From positions 285,509,957 to 285,573,956 of the forward strand of contig NC_081410.1 in NCBI RefSeq assembly GCF_030272615.1: a stretch of 64,000 bases of DNA, read 5' to 3'. Below are positions 46,151 through 57,998 of this stretch, piece by piece (positions within the stretch are counted from its first letter, which is position 1; every line of letters begins with the position of its first letter). The DNA is from Cryptomeria japonica (Eukaryota; Streptophyta; Pinopsida; Cupressales; Cupressaceae). Position numbers and translations under genes: made by a program. The notes below the pieces were generated by a model. It was not told where the DNA came from, ran no database searches, and worked only from the letters and a program-made list of their open reading frames with translations.

Positions 46151-46513
46151 TCATATTTCTAATGGAAAGAAGATAATGAATGTAAAAAAAAAAAAAAGAA
46201 TGATACTCGGTATCTCTATTTCAAAATAAGAATGAAGTTCGCAGAATGATATTTTGTGTATAGTATACATTATAACATAGAATATACAAAGAATGTTACT
46301 CATGTTTTTACAGTCATGAAGTAGTCCCAAAACCGAGTTTCTGTGTCTGAAGGAAAAGCTTACCTGAAGTGGCCATATGCTTGTGGATGGTGCATCAAAC
46401 TCTCTATCCAAAAATTCCTCAAGAAAGCCCTCAAGGAGAAGACCCTCATGGCAGCGCTTATAAAAGAACAAGAAAGAGAAACAAAAGGAAAAAATGAATG
46501 CTTTAGGGTTCAT
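46151..46513 (-). other. Exon-like ORF with splice donor, array copy 2
   Basis: MNPKAFIFSFCFSFLFF is followed by HEGLLLEGFLEEFLDREFD and SIWPLQ, then GTAAG at about 46,362. This is the copy with the longest open frame past the donor. Confidence 0.45.
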
Positions 46514-47406
46514 TGTTACCCTAATATGCTCTAAATAACAAACATTTTTTGCCTTTGCTTTAACATTTTTCCTACCTTACTAATGCCCACAACCTTACTA
46601 ATACCCTTGTGGGCATTAGTGTATGACAATGTTTTTACTTTGCATCTCCTTTAAATTTAGTTAATATTTATTAAGTGATGAATTATAAATCACTGAATAA
46701 ATATTAATTATGGAGCAAATAATAACATATGTTTTAAATAGCAAGTCAAAATGATATAAATGGAGAATTTATGACAAGTGCCAAGTCATAGGGGGATAAT
46801 ATTGAGTTTTATGAGGAGCCCAAAAAGATATAGAGGAGTTTCTAGACATTTGGAGGGTATATAGTGTTGTTTTGAGTCAATTTAGGGGGAGTTGGAGTAT
46901 TTTCAGGTGCCATTAGGATGGATTTGGTCAAAGTGGAATTTTTCTTCGTTTTGTAGCTATTTTGGAGTTTTTTAGTAGGCTCAAAAATAGGATTTTTGAG
47001 TGCATACGACTAAGATAGTTTTTAGTTCCTATTTTCATGTAACTATCTTGGAGAAGCATAACTATTCTCCAAACTTCATTTTTTGAATTTATATCTTATT
47101 ATTTTCACTTCTTGCTAGTAACTTTTTTAGTTCTTTTGGAAGAAGTGATAAGTATGTAACTCAATTTTTCAAGGATTTATAAAGCATTGTAACACTTGTT
47201 ACCCATAGCCTGAGAATGTTCCCATGTGTCACAAGGTTGCTAAGTTGATAGCTTAGCAAATGGTGCAAGCTTTAGTGATAACACTTCCACTATCACTTTG
47301 CAAATCTCTCTCTAAGCCATGCTGAACAACAGATGCACTTTGTACCATAAGTTCTTGGTTGATAAGACCATTAGTACAAGTGGCCTGATTGTGAGGTAAA
47401 TTGCAT

Positions 47407-48076
47407 GGAAAAAATCACTCAAGTTCATGCACTAAGTTGTTTTGTGTGGGTACCAATTCTCTTGAGGTACTTGCACTGTTTGGATTATAGGGATCTAATA
47501 TGGCCTTTGATTCATACCTGGCCTTTGATCTTGAGGATTTAGTTGATATTGAGGTCTTTTTGGCTAAAAAGGGGCTTGATAAGGGGTTGGATTTGTCTTG
47601 TAATTTTGGTTTTGCTGCCTTTTCAGATTCACAATCCCATTTCCAAAGTTTTGTAATAATTTTTTTATCTCTTTAAACTCAAAAGATGAATTAGAAACAC
47701 TTTTTTCTTGGTTAAAAGATGACACATTTATTTTTGGTACAGTAGAAATGAGAGGTACAACAACCAATGGTGGTATTTGTAAAGGCATATTAGGATGGAT
47801 TTTAGGAAAGATGGGCATAGGTGGCCTAGATGCTATATTTCCATCTTCAATAAAATGATCTTTTGCCCTTAAAATAATGTCAAACACTATTGGTAATGCA
47901 ATCCCTCCCATTGATTGTATCATGACAAAAATGTCACTGTTAAGTTCCCTCAAATAATAAAAGAAATCTTGTTTTGTAGAAGGTCTTATCATGGCAGGAA
48001 TTCGATTCCATGTCCGTTGAAAATGGAAATTTAAATCTTTCATTTTCTCTGGAAAAGCCCTCTTGGTGGTAATCAA
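47407..48076 (-). pseudogene. Relic G Gag fragment, array copy 3 (best preserved)
   Basis: A 170-codon open frame (48,076-47,564) reads MITTKRAFPEKMKDLNFHF, FFYYLRELNSDIFVMIQSMG, ALPIVFDIILRAKDHFIEDG and NMPLQIPPLVVVPLIS. This is the middle of a gypsy Gag (a capsid C-terminal half and the Pro-rich linker). It lacks the capsid N-terminal half and any zinc knuckle, so it is a fragment. Confidence 0.8.
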
Positions 48077-48201
48077 CTACTCTACCAAGGACAAGTTGCT
48101 AGAATGTATCCTCAAAATGCATCAAACAAAATTCACAAGAAGTGTTCATATTGTTGATGGAAAGAAGAAAATGAATTTATGGAAAAAACACATAATGATA
48201 C

Positions 48202-48498
48202 TCATAGTATCTCTATTTCAAAATAACAATGAAGTTCAATGGATGATATTTTATGCATAGTATACATTGAAACAAAGAATATACAGAGAATGTTACTCAT
48301 GTTTTTGCAGTCGTGAAGTAGTCCCAAAACTGAGTTGTTGCATATGAAGGAAAAGCTTACCTGAAACGGCCAAATGGTTTTGGATGGTGCATCAAACTCT
48401 CTATCAAAAAATTCCTCAAGGAGAAGACCCTCATGGTGGAGCTCATAAAAGAACAACAAAGAGGAACAAAATGAAAAAATGAATGCTTTAGGATTCAT
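48202..48498 (-). other. Exon-like ORF with splice donor, array copy 3
   Basis: MNPKAFIFSFCSSLLFF, HEGLLLEEFFDREFDAPS and TIWPFQ are followed by GTAAG at about 48,357. Four codons are missing from the middle compared with copies 1 and 2, so the frame is kept. Copy 4 (about 50,460-50,335) also keeps the donor but has lost the start codon context and gained a stop. Confidence 0.45.
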
Positions 48499-49378
48499 TG
48501 TTACCCTAATATGCTCAAAATAACAAGCATTTTTGGCCTTTGTTTTAAGATTTTTACTACCTTACTAATACCCCCGTGGGAATTAGTGTATGACAATAAT
48601 TTTACATTGCATCTCCTTTAAATGTAGTTAATATTTATTAAGTGATTAATTATAAATCACTAAATAAATATTATTAATGGAGCAAATAATAACATATGTT
48701 TTGAATAGCAAGTCAAAATGATATAAATGGAGAATTTATAACAAGTGCGAAGTCATAAGGGGGATAAGACTGAGTTTTATGAGGAGTGCAAAAAGATATA
48801 GGGGAGTGTCCAGACATTTGGAGGGTATATAGTGTTGTTTTGAGTCAATTTAGTGGGATTTGGAGTATTTTCAGGTGCCATTAGGATGGATTTGGTCAAA
48901 GTGGACTTTTTCTTCATTTTGTAGCTATTTTGGAGTTTTTTAGTAGGCTCAAAAATAGGCTTTTTGAGTGCATACAACTAAGACAATTTTTAGTTCTATT
49001 TTCATGTAACTATCTTGGAGAAGCATAAGTATTCTTCAAACTTCATTTTTTGAAGTTATATCTTATTATTTTCACTTCTTGCTACTTGTAACTATTTTAG
49101 AGTTCTTTTGGTAGAAGTGATAAGTTTGTAACTCAGTTTTTCAAGGATTTATGAAGCATTGTAACACTTGTTACCCACAACTTGATAATGTTCCCATGTG
49201 TCACAAGGTTGCTAAGTTGATAGCTTAGCAAATGGTGCAAGATTTAGTGATAACACTTCCACTATCACTTTGCAAATCTCTTTCTAAGACATGTTGAACA
49301 ACATATGCACTTTGTACCATAAGTTCTTGGTTGATAAGACCATTAGTACAAGTGGCTTGATTTTGAGGTAAATTGCAT

Positions 49379-50048
49379 GGAAAAAACCTCTCAAGTTCAT
49401 GCACTAAGTTGTTTTGTGTGGGTACCAATTCTCTTGAGGCACTTGCAGTGTTTGGATTATAGGGATCTTATATGGCCTTTGATTCATACCTGGCCTTTTA
49501 CCTTGAGGATTTGGTTGATATTGAGGTCTTTTTGGCTAAAAAGGGGCTTGATAAGGGGTTGGATTTGTCTTGAAATTTTGATTTCGCTACCTTTTTAGAT
49601 TCACAATCTCATTTCCAATGTTTTGTAATAAATTTTTTATCTCTTGAAACTCAAAAGATGAATTAGGAACACTTTTTTCTTGGTTAAAAGATGACACATT
49701 TACTACTGCTACAGTAGAAATTAGAGGTACAACAACCAATGGTGGTATTTGTAAGGGCATATTAGGATGAATTGCAGGAAAGATGGGTGTAGGTGGCCTA
49801 GATGCTATCTTTCCATCTTGAATAAAATGATTTTTTGCCCTTACAATAGTGTCAAACACTATTGGTAATGCAATCCCTCCCATTGATTGTATCATGACAA
49901 AAATGTCACTATTAAGTTCCCTCAAATAACAAAAGAAATCATGTTTTATAGAAGGTCTTACCGTGGCAAGAATTTGATTCCATGTCCACTGAAAATAGAA
50001 ATTGAAATCTTTCATTTTCTCTTGAAAATCCCTCTTGGTGGTAATCAA
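49379..50048 (-). pseudogene. Relic G Gag fragment, array copy 4
   Basis: The frame 50,048-49,587 is 153 codons long, with the same order as copy 3: TTKRDFQEKMKDFNFYFQW, LRELNSDIFVMIQSMGGIAL and NMPLQIPPLVVVPLISTV. It differs by scattered substitutions. Confidence 0.78.
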
Positions 50049-51264
50049 TTACTCTACCAAGGACAAGTTGCTAGAATGTATCCTCAAAATGCAGCAAACA
50101 AAATTCACAAGAAGTGTTCATATTGCTGATGGAAAGAAGAAAATGAATTTACAAATAAAAACACAAAATGATACTCATAGTATCTCTATTTCAAAATAAG
50201 AATGAAGTTAGAAGGATTATATTTTATGCTTAGTATACATTGAAACAAAGAATATACAGAGAATGTTACTCATGTTTTTGCAGTCATGAAGTTGTCCCAA
50301 AATTGAGTTATCGTGTATGAAGGAAAAGCTTACCTGAAGCAACTAGATTCTCATGGATGGTGCATCAAACACTCTATCCAAAAATTCCTCAAGAAAGGCC
50401 TCATGGCGGCACTCATCATAGGAAAACAAAGAGAAACAAAAGGAAAAATGAATTCTTTAGGGTGCGTTGTTACCCTAATATGCTAGAAATAACAAACATT
50501 TTTTGCCTTTATTTTAACATTTTTCCTACCTTACTAATACGCCCATGGGAATTAGGGTATGCCAATGTTTTTACTTTGCATCTCCTCTTAATGTAGTTAA
50601 TATTTATTAAGTGATGAATTATAAGTCACTTAATAAGTATTATTTATTGAGCAAATGATAACATATGTTTTAAATAACATGTCAAAATGATATAATTGGA
50701 GAATTTATGACAAGTGCCACTTCATAGGGGGGATAAGATTGAGTTTTATGAGGAGTGGAAAAAGATATAGGGGATTTTCTAGACATTTGGAGGGTATATA
50801 GTGTTGTTTTGAGTCAATTCAGGGGGAGTTGGAGTATTTTTTAGGTGCCATTATGATGGATTTGGTCAAAGTGGACTTTTTCTTCATTTTGTAGCTATTT
50901 TGGAGTTTTTTAGTAGGTTCAAAAATAGGCTTTTTGAGTGCATACGACTAAGACAGTTTTCAGTTCCTATTTTCACGTAACTATCTTGGAGAAGCATAAG
51001 TATTGTCCAAACTTCATTTTTAAAGTTATATCTTACTATTTTCACTTCTTTCTACTTGTAACTTTATCAGAGTTCTTTTGGCAAAAGTGACAAGTTTGTA
51101 ACTCAGTTTTTCAAGGATTTATAAAGCATTGTAACAACTGTTACCCATAGCCTGAGAATGTTCCCATGTGTTACAAGGTTGCTATGTTTATAGCTTAGCA
51201 AATGGTGCAATCTTTAGTGATAACACTTCTACTATCACTTTGCAAATCTCTCTCTAAGCCATGT

Positions 51265-51908
51265 AGGAATAGTTGATCTCATTTCTCCTACTTGTACTTC
51301 ATTCAATTGTTGATCTTATTGGAGTGGATAAGTAACTTCTTGATCTTCATCTTCAATGCTCACATATGCATCACTACCTACCCTATCATTGACTTGCTTA
51401 GCTAGGACAACATTGTCTTGACCCAATAGTTGCTTTCCCTTGTTCAGGCTTTTACACTTGTTTTTTTGAATTTTAGATTCTATGAACTCATTCACCCCAT
51501 GATCAATGATTTCTTTGGGTGGGTGATCTTCCTAGACAAAAAATTGATTCATTTTATTCTCATGCACAAAAGAAGTATTTGTAGAAGGGTAGTGTGAACT
51601 TGATTTATGCATCTTCTTTAGAGGTTCTTCTTTGTCAATTTCTTTAATATATAAGTTTGAGCATCTACCCATCGTCTTATGTATGATAAAACTAGCTTCA
51701 TTACTTCATTCAAGTTGGTTACCTCCACCTCAATCCAATTAACTTTCACTTCTTTATCTTTCTCTTGCTCATATATTGGTAGGAGGTGCCTTCCATAGTC
51801 TTGTTCTTGATTGAGAATGTCAAAGACCATACTTTCTCTAACAATGTCAATAGATAGCCTCCAACACATTCTTTTCCTTATGTCTAAATCATGTTTAGCA
51901 TTCATGAA
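51265..51908 (-). pseudogene. Relic G flank right of the tandem array
   Basis: This single-copy stretch carries an open piece at 51,905-51,618 (KHDLDIRKRMCWRLSIDIVR, GRHLLPIYEQEKDKEV, LSYIRRWVDAQTYI) and related text to 51,290. I do not recognise a domain. Its minus-strand orientation and place suggest the start of the relic G coding region or its leader. It ends where the C element LTR begins. Confidence 0.45.
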
Positions 51909-52561
51909 ATGTTACAAAGAAACAAAGGTCACCGAGAAGGATTTTAGAGAATAGTCAAAGAATAGAGTAAACAGAAGGGTTTACCGAGTTACTTTATGGG
52001 TTACCGACGTATGCTATAAGAAAGGTAATCTTATTTTGAGCATATAGAATCTGCTATAACATTCCAGATGTAAAGTTGTAGATATTTATAATGATTTATT
52101 ATAATATTTTGAAGCTATAAGAGACACCTTTAACAGGGTAAAAGACTCTAACTAAGTCTATAAATTGTAAAGCCTCTAACCAAGTACAACATTTAGAATA
52201 AGTGTTGTAAAATCCTTTAGCAAGGTAGATCTAATAGATCTTTATACTCCTAATAGGGTAAGCTATCAGAAATAGCTAAACATGTAGCTCTAACCGAGCA
52301 ACCTTTATTATTGTAGTAGTGAAGTTGTGGGTACCATCCCCACTACAGTTTTTCTCTCTAACCAAGAGTTTCTGCGTAACCAAAATATATGTGTTATGGA
52401 GTGAATCATGTATGATTGTCACTTATTTGTTTTAGCATTATATTATGTTACTACACTATTTAGTTTATGCTTAATAGTAAAGTTATTGTTGAAGAAAAGT
52501 TTTGAAGTACTGATTCACCCCTCCCCTCTCAGTAAATTAGCTTTCCATATTGGGCCTAACA
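51909..52561 (+). repeat. Element C 5' LTR
   Basis: This LTR of about 650 bp ends GGGCCTAACA at the primer site. It has TTAACAGGGTAAAAGACTC-like words (52,130-52,270), GTGGGTACCATCCCCACTACA (in parts) near 52,327 and CACCCCTCCCCTCTCAGTA at 52,517, all shared with copia A and B. The left boundary is approximate. Confidence 0.75.
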
Positions 52562-52563
52562 AT

Positions 52564-52575
52564 TGGTATCAGAGC
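52564..52575 (+). other. Element C primer binding site
   Basis: TGGTATCAGAGC follows the LTR directly and is the standard initiator tRNA-Met complement. Confidence 0.88.
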
Positions 52576-52622
52576 TCAAATCTTGGAAAAGAGTTTAACT
52601 GCCTAAAGAGAAGATCTTATCA

Positions 52623-53974
52623 ATGGAAGGCTATAAACAATCTCGGAGAATTGTATATCTTCAAGAAGAGCTGGATCATTCTAATCAAGTGATTGCAGAC
52701 ATGCAAAGACAAATGCAAAAAACATTGAAAGGGAGAAGAAGATTATCTGATGATTTGCAGGACTCTCAAGAGTTAGTAGAACAAATTGAGACATCATCTG
52801 AGAACAGTATGTTTGAAGAGACTGAAGAAATGATTGAAGAGTTGAAAGAAAAGAACAAAGCACTGACTGATCAGCTAAAAGAATGAAAAGAGAACATGAG
52901 CATTTCAGCACACAGATGATTGAAAATCTTGATACATTGAGGACAACCAAGGATAAAGTAAGAGATCTAGAAAGAGAGAAACAACAACTTGAAGCATTGG
53001 TATCTGAAAAGAATGATGAAATCATAAGAATGACTGGGATTCAACAAAATTTGTCAGATCGGCTAGGTTATGCACATCATGAAGCAAATCTGAAAGATGA
53101 TGAGAATCAAGCATTGAAACTTGAAGTATCAAGGATGACTGATGAACTTGAAATAGAAAAGAAATCCAAAGAAACATTGAAGAAGAGTTATGAAACATCA
53201 AAGATGTTGGATGAGCAACTGAATACAAGAAGACCAAACAAAGATGCAAGACTCGGTTACAAAGGAAAAGACTCTACCGAGAAAGGAATTCATACTACCG
53301 AGAGAGGAAAATCATCAAAGCAAGTCAGAAATAAGAAGAATATCAAAAGAAAGAAGCCTATTTGCAACTACTGTGGAAATCAAGGTCATACTGCCAACAT
53401 GTGCCAAATCAGAAAAGGTAAGCAACCGGATGTCACTAAGTCCAATGATTATTGTTACAATTGCAATAAATATGGTCATACATTTAACCAATGTAGGACA
53501 AAGTCTGCTAGCAATTATAAGAAGGAAAAATTCAAAGGGTTTTGTAAAAACTACAATAGATATGGACACAATACCAAGAAGTGTTGGTTTAAGCAAAAGA
53601 ACTATATGTGGTCTGCACACCGAGCAAATGCTAGAGGTTACCGAGCTCACACAGATCCTTACCGACAGTATTCTGCAGTACCATGGGATTACAATACAAG
53701 GATATGGTGTGAATGTTGTGGAAGATATGGACATATAAGTGCCAACTGCTTTATAAGGTTTGGAATGAACAACCGAAGAACATGGAGAAATTTTGGTATA
53801 GCATATTTTCATTGTCACAAAGTTGGACACTTGGCTGGAGATTGCAGAGATCAACCTAGAGGAGACATTGAAGAAATAAAAGGCAAATTACAAATGATTT
53901 GGAAAAAGAAGAAAATTGTGTCAAATGAAGAAAGCACCTTACCTACCGAGTTAGGTGCACCTATTCCAAATTAA
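52623..53974 (+). pseudogene. Element C ORF1: coiled-coil protein with five zinc-knuckle positions
   Basis: The ATG at 52,623 follows the primer site by 47 bases. The first half is a long coiled coil (YLQEELDHSNQVIADMQRQM to LEIEKKSKETLKKS). After a basic stretch five CCHC-type motifs follow: CNYCGNQGHTANMC, CYNCNKYGHTFNQC, CKNYNRYGHNTKKC (one Cys lost), CECCGRYGHISANC and YFHCHKVGHLAGDC (first Cys lost). A frameshift at 52,883-52,886 (ATGA overlap) splits it. It looks like the nucleic-acid-binding end of a Gag with no capsid core. It is named a pseudogene because of the shift and lost Cys. Confidence 0.78.
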
Positions 53975-54460
53975 TCAGTAAAGGTATGAAGGGACTGCAC
54001 TCTCTCAAAATATTAAATCTTAACAGTTCCTACTTTATTATGTAATTAAGTCAAAATCTGCATAGTTAAAGATGTATTAGTAAGTTTGAAATTCTATCAA
54101 AGTCTTTTGAAGCACTATACAGAAAACCTATCAAGTCGGTAACTACAGGAAGCCTGTGTAGTCGGTAAATGAAGGAAATATAGCTACTCAGTTAAAGTGA
54201 AAAAGGAGAGTAAATCAGTTTAGTGGAACCGAGTGCATTTAATGTTTTAACCTAACTTGCATAGAGCCCGATAAGGTGATCAAACCTCCTCCGAAGTTAA
54301 ATTCAAGGTATTTACATCAATCTCAAAGCATTGTTAAGCTGGTTTACCGATCATATCTGTTGAAGATTTCTATTTCATATTTGTTAAGAGGAAAAGTGTC
54401 TGTCGTTTGAAAGTTTTCAAACCCTAAGGATCTTTTGATAATTTCTATCTGAAATCTACA
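53975..54460 (+). other. Spacer between element C ORF1 and ORF2
   Basis: No ORF or known motif is seen in these 490 bases. They include AT-rich text and a short run of GTCGGTAA-like words. A subgenomic promoter or splice acceptor for ORF2 could lie here, but nothing is clear. Confidence 0.5.
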
Positions 54461-57400
54461 ATGGCACCGAAGATCCAAGAACCCGTTATTGTTAAGAATG
54501 TTGAAAAGCCCTCACTAAAATACTCTCTAATTCCCAAAGTAGCATTAGAACCGGATGACAAAACTGCATTTTCACTCATCCTGAATAGAGTTTTACTAGT
54601 TCAGGATGTCAGATTCTTCACCAAATATCGAGTTGAAGAACTAGGTCATGTTGAAATCAAAGACACCTATGATGAATTGTGCACCGATGGAAAATTGGAT
54701 AGCAAGTATGAGCACATTAAGATCAAGGGATTGATTGAAGCCCTAACCTATCCCCGTGTCTTCAAACCCCAGTGGGTCAAATTTTTTCTGAGCAAAGTTC
54801 ACGATGATTTCATGTGGTTAGAGGAGCAACCATTCAAAATCACCAAGGAAATCATTCATTTGATCACTGATTATCCTATTTATGATCATGCCCGAGCTCA
54901 GAAGATGATATCACAAAAGGAATTGATCACCTTAACTGGAGTGGAATCAGATTGCAGAGAACTGAAACTGAACAATGTCACTGATGCAGAACTAAAGTTT
55001 TCTATTAGAGTAATAGGTTATTGTTTCTTCCAATCGGCAATGGAAAATAGTGTACCCTGTGCAGCAGTCGACTTAGCATATAAAATTGTGAAAAAGGGAA
55101 TGAAAATTGATCTTTGTGAAGTATTGCTGAAAAACCTATTTGAGAATCTAAACACCATCAGGAAGCCGAAGAAGAACAACTCGGCTAATACACTAAAGTT
55201 TGGATCACTGTTATTATGCATGTTTTTCTATTTTGAGAAATTCTTTCCAACAGTCGGTCAAGTAGTTTGGGAGCTACACCGACCAGTCACCCATCAAATC
55301 AATGACTTTATCAAATGTCTAGGTGACAACTTCAATGATATTATGGATGATTATTTCAGCAAGTTTCAAGAGAAGATGCATAATAGGTATAGAATTCCAC
55401 CCCAGCTAGTGGAAAAATACAAAGATGACATATGTTTTGAAGTAGACACCGACTACTGCTATGTGAATGTTGTGGAACCAAGAACTCAATCTTTGCCACC
55501 TATGGGTTATGAGGTTGACTTTGACATCACACAATAGTAGATAGATGCCTTTCTTACACTACCAAGGCATGCTACTGAGCTGAGGTATGGAACATATGAA
55601 GAAGTGAAAGAGAAAGTAAAGATGAGAATTGTAGTACCAAAAGCTACAAGAAAAGAAACAAAGATGATCAAGGCACTATCAGAGAAATTTGGAGAAGGTT
55701 CTTCCTCCACACCTATCAAGGGCACGCTATTACACTAAGTACCGAGTTGCCTAAAGGGAAAGTTTTGAAGAGGAAGAAACAAGACACATCAAAGGCATCA
55801 CCAACTCCCTCAGTAAAGCGCCCAAACACAAGAGCATCTACAGTGTCACCGAGTAAGAAACCAAAGACTGTTGATGTTCCTAAGGTAACAAAGACCTACA
55901 AGAAATATACTCGGAGACTCATTTTGGCAAAAGAGTCCAGTGACATAGAGTCTGAAGATGGTAGCAAATTTTAGATTGTTAAGAGCAAGAAGGTAAATGT
56001 ACATAGTGTTGAAAATTTCTATGCTAATCTAAAAGAATATGGTGGATTTGGATCATTCAGATATGTAAAATATGAATCCAGATCTGATGATGAAAAGAGA
56101 CAAATAGAAGAAGCTGTCATCTGCACACTTCTAAAATTTTGATTGGCTCCATTGGAACAATCTAAGTCACTTCCAAATGAATTATATTTACATATTGACA
56201 ATAGGTGGAAGTATGCAATGGACTCAAAGAAACAGATTAGAGAAAGAAGTCTAGTACATCTCTTTCCAGACATGTCGGTAGTTGAAATAAAAGAACATCT
56301 GACAACATACAACACAAAGTTCCTCGTCAAACAAAGAGCTTTAAAACTGATGAATGTTCTGTATATTGAAGTAGAAAATGAGACAAAAGAAAAGTGGTAG
56401 GAAATCTTTAGAATCAAGGATGCTGGTGAGCAAGCTGAAGTTGAAATAGTTGATGTCACCGAGCAAGACCCTGATATCATTGAGAAAGACCTTGCTAACA
56501 CCATACAAATTGATGAAGACATCATGGACACCGAGGCACCAGAACAAGAAATGATAGAAGGCAATGCCTATGCAAAACTGGTATCTAGTGAGTCAGTTTT
56601 GGAACAAGTTCAGCCTTATCCTCCGGTCACTCATTCTGCTGCAACCGAGGCCCCTCAAGATATTGAACAAGGTGTAGAGGTTCACAAGTCTACAGAAGGA
56701 GAAGCTACTCCTCAGGTCACTGGGGAAAAAACCTCTCAGGATCCTCCTAACACTGAAAATGTTGCAACTGAGACCCTGAGCACCGAATCACCGAAGGACT
56801 TAGCAAAGGCTAAAGAAAGCGACAAAAGTGTTGCCTCCACCAAGCAACCTACCAAGGATCCACAAGCCTCCCAAGCTATTGTATTGGTTCAACCGGCCAA
56901 ATCTAAAGAAAAGAAGATTAAAAAGCATAGTTTCAAGGTAGATATATCGAAACCAATAGTGTTGCCCAATGTAGACATATCAAAATTAAAAGGGCAGGCA
57001 CTCATTGAATTTGGTGAACTATGCAAAGCAAAGGCCGAACAGGAAAAAAAAATGGCCATACAAAAGAAAAATAAAGTACTTTAGAAAGTAAAGACACTAT
57101 TATCAGATATGCTACCCACAGCTATAGTGTCAACAGATGCAACCATCCATATTCAACTGGATGAACTCCTCAATCAAATAGCAACATCTGGAGTAGATGC
57201 ATTTGAATTTTTGAGCAAGTTAAAGGACAAAGTGTTCACTAAAAAAATGATTGAAGAGGTACAGAAAGCTATTGCTCTTGGAAAAGTTAAACTTGTCAAA
57301 TTTATTGCTAAGTTGTCCCCTCAACTCAAGCACATTCTTTATTTATTTCAGAAACTCTATACATTCTCTTTATTCATTAAAGATATCAAAAATAAAATAG

Positions 57401-57698
57401 AAGCAATTGAGAAAGAGATCACCGATCTCTCAAATAAGTTGACCACCGAGCCCAATTCTATTCAGAATTTTTATACCAAGTTACAACAGCTCATGGCTCA
57501 ACAATTGGAACTTAGGAATGAAGAGCACAAAATAAGGATGGAAGCACATTAGATGGCTTAATTTCTTTATTGGCTGACATTCAAGTACAAAATTCTTTAA
57601 TGGATAGTGTCAAGGATGCACTCTCTGTCGCCCTCACCGAAGCAAGGACAAAGTATAAATCCATTTTTGACCAGTTGCCTCCACCAAATGGTAACTAA
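54461..57698 (+). pseudogene. Element C ORF2: long protein of unknown function
   Basis: The ATG at 54,461 opens 358 codons with WLEEQPFKITKEIIHLITD (about residues 125-143), LITLTG, KFGSLLLCMFFYFEKFFP and DDYFSKFQEKMHNRYRI. The frame then has stops at 55,535 and 55,538, changes phase near 55,740 and goes on as a basic linker (PKGKVLKRKKQDTSKAS), a Thr/Glu/Pro-rich stretch and a Lys-rich helical end. It finishes at QLPPPNGN at 57,698. Later stops at 55,972, 56,140, 56,398 and 57,082 are TAG or TGA. No catalytic motif is seen. The first domain has a pattern like the LINE ORF at 37,229. Confidence 0.65.
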
Positions 57699-57998
57699 AT
57701 TTTGATGTTTGTCAAAAAGGGGGAGTGAGTATCATATCAAAGTATACAGGGGAATGTAGTATACAAGGGGAGTATACCGAGCAGTGAATAGAGCAACACA
57801 CACAACATTGATCATCAAGCATGGAAAATCAGAGTTATGTACAATATATTGATAAGGGGAGCATATCTGAATATACTATTTCATTGGCAAATGTATATAT
57901 TGTCACTTTAGTCAAATTTTGCAAGTATATAGATTTTTGATTTATAACTTTGAAAGTAGTTTTTGTCAAACATCTCAACTAATGTCAAAAGGGGAGAT
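57699..57998 (+). other. Element C 3' noncoding region and polypurine tracts
   Basis: Two tracts, CAAAAAGGGGGAG (about 57,712) and CAAAAGGGGAGAT (about 57,986), bracket 270 bases without a gene. The second abuts the 3' LTR and is the likely plus-strand primer. Confidence 0.75.

Larger units (their letters stand above)
43349..51264. repeat. Four-copy tandem array of a unit of about 1.98 kb
   Basis: Four long units follow head to tail: about 43,349-45,329, 45,330-47,322, 47,323-49,294 and 49,295-51,264. Matching points at 43,491, 45,472, 47,465 and 49,437 give periods of 1,981, 1,993 and 1,972. Each unit holds, on the minus strand, an ORF of about 50 codons with a splice donor, then a Gag fragment. 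It also has an LTR-like noncoding half of about 0.7 kb with AT-rich and TATA-like text. Single relic G sequence flanks the array on both sides. Confidence 0.9.

Noticed and set aside
54461-57698. Element C ORF2 as an envelope-like gene, as reported in some SIRE-type copia elements
   Set aside because: No signal peptide or convincing transmembrane segment is seen, and the C-terminal half is highly charged and helical. I keep it as unknown.
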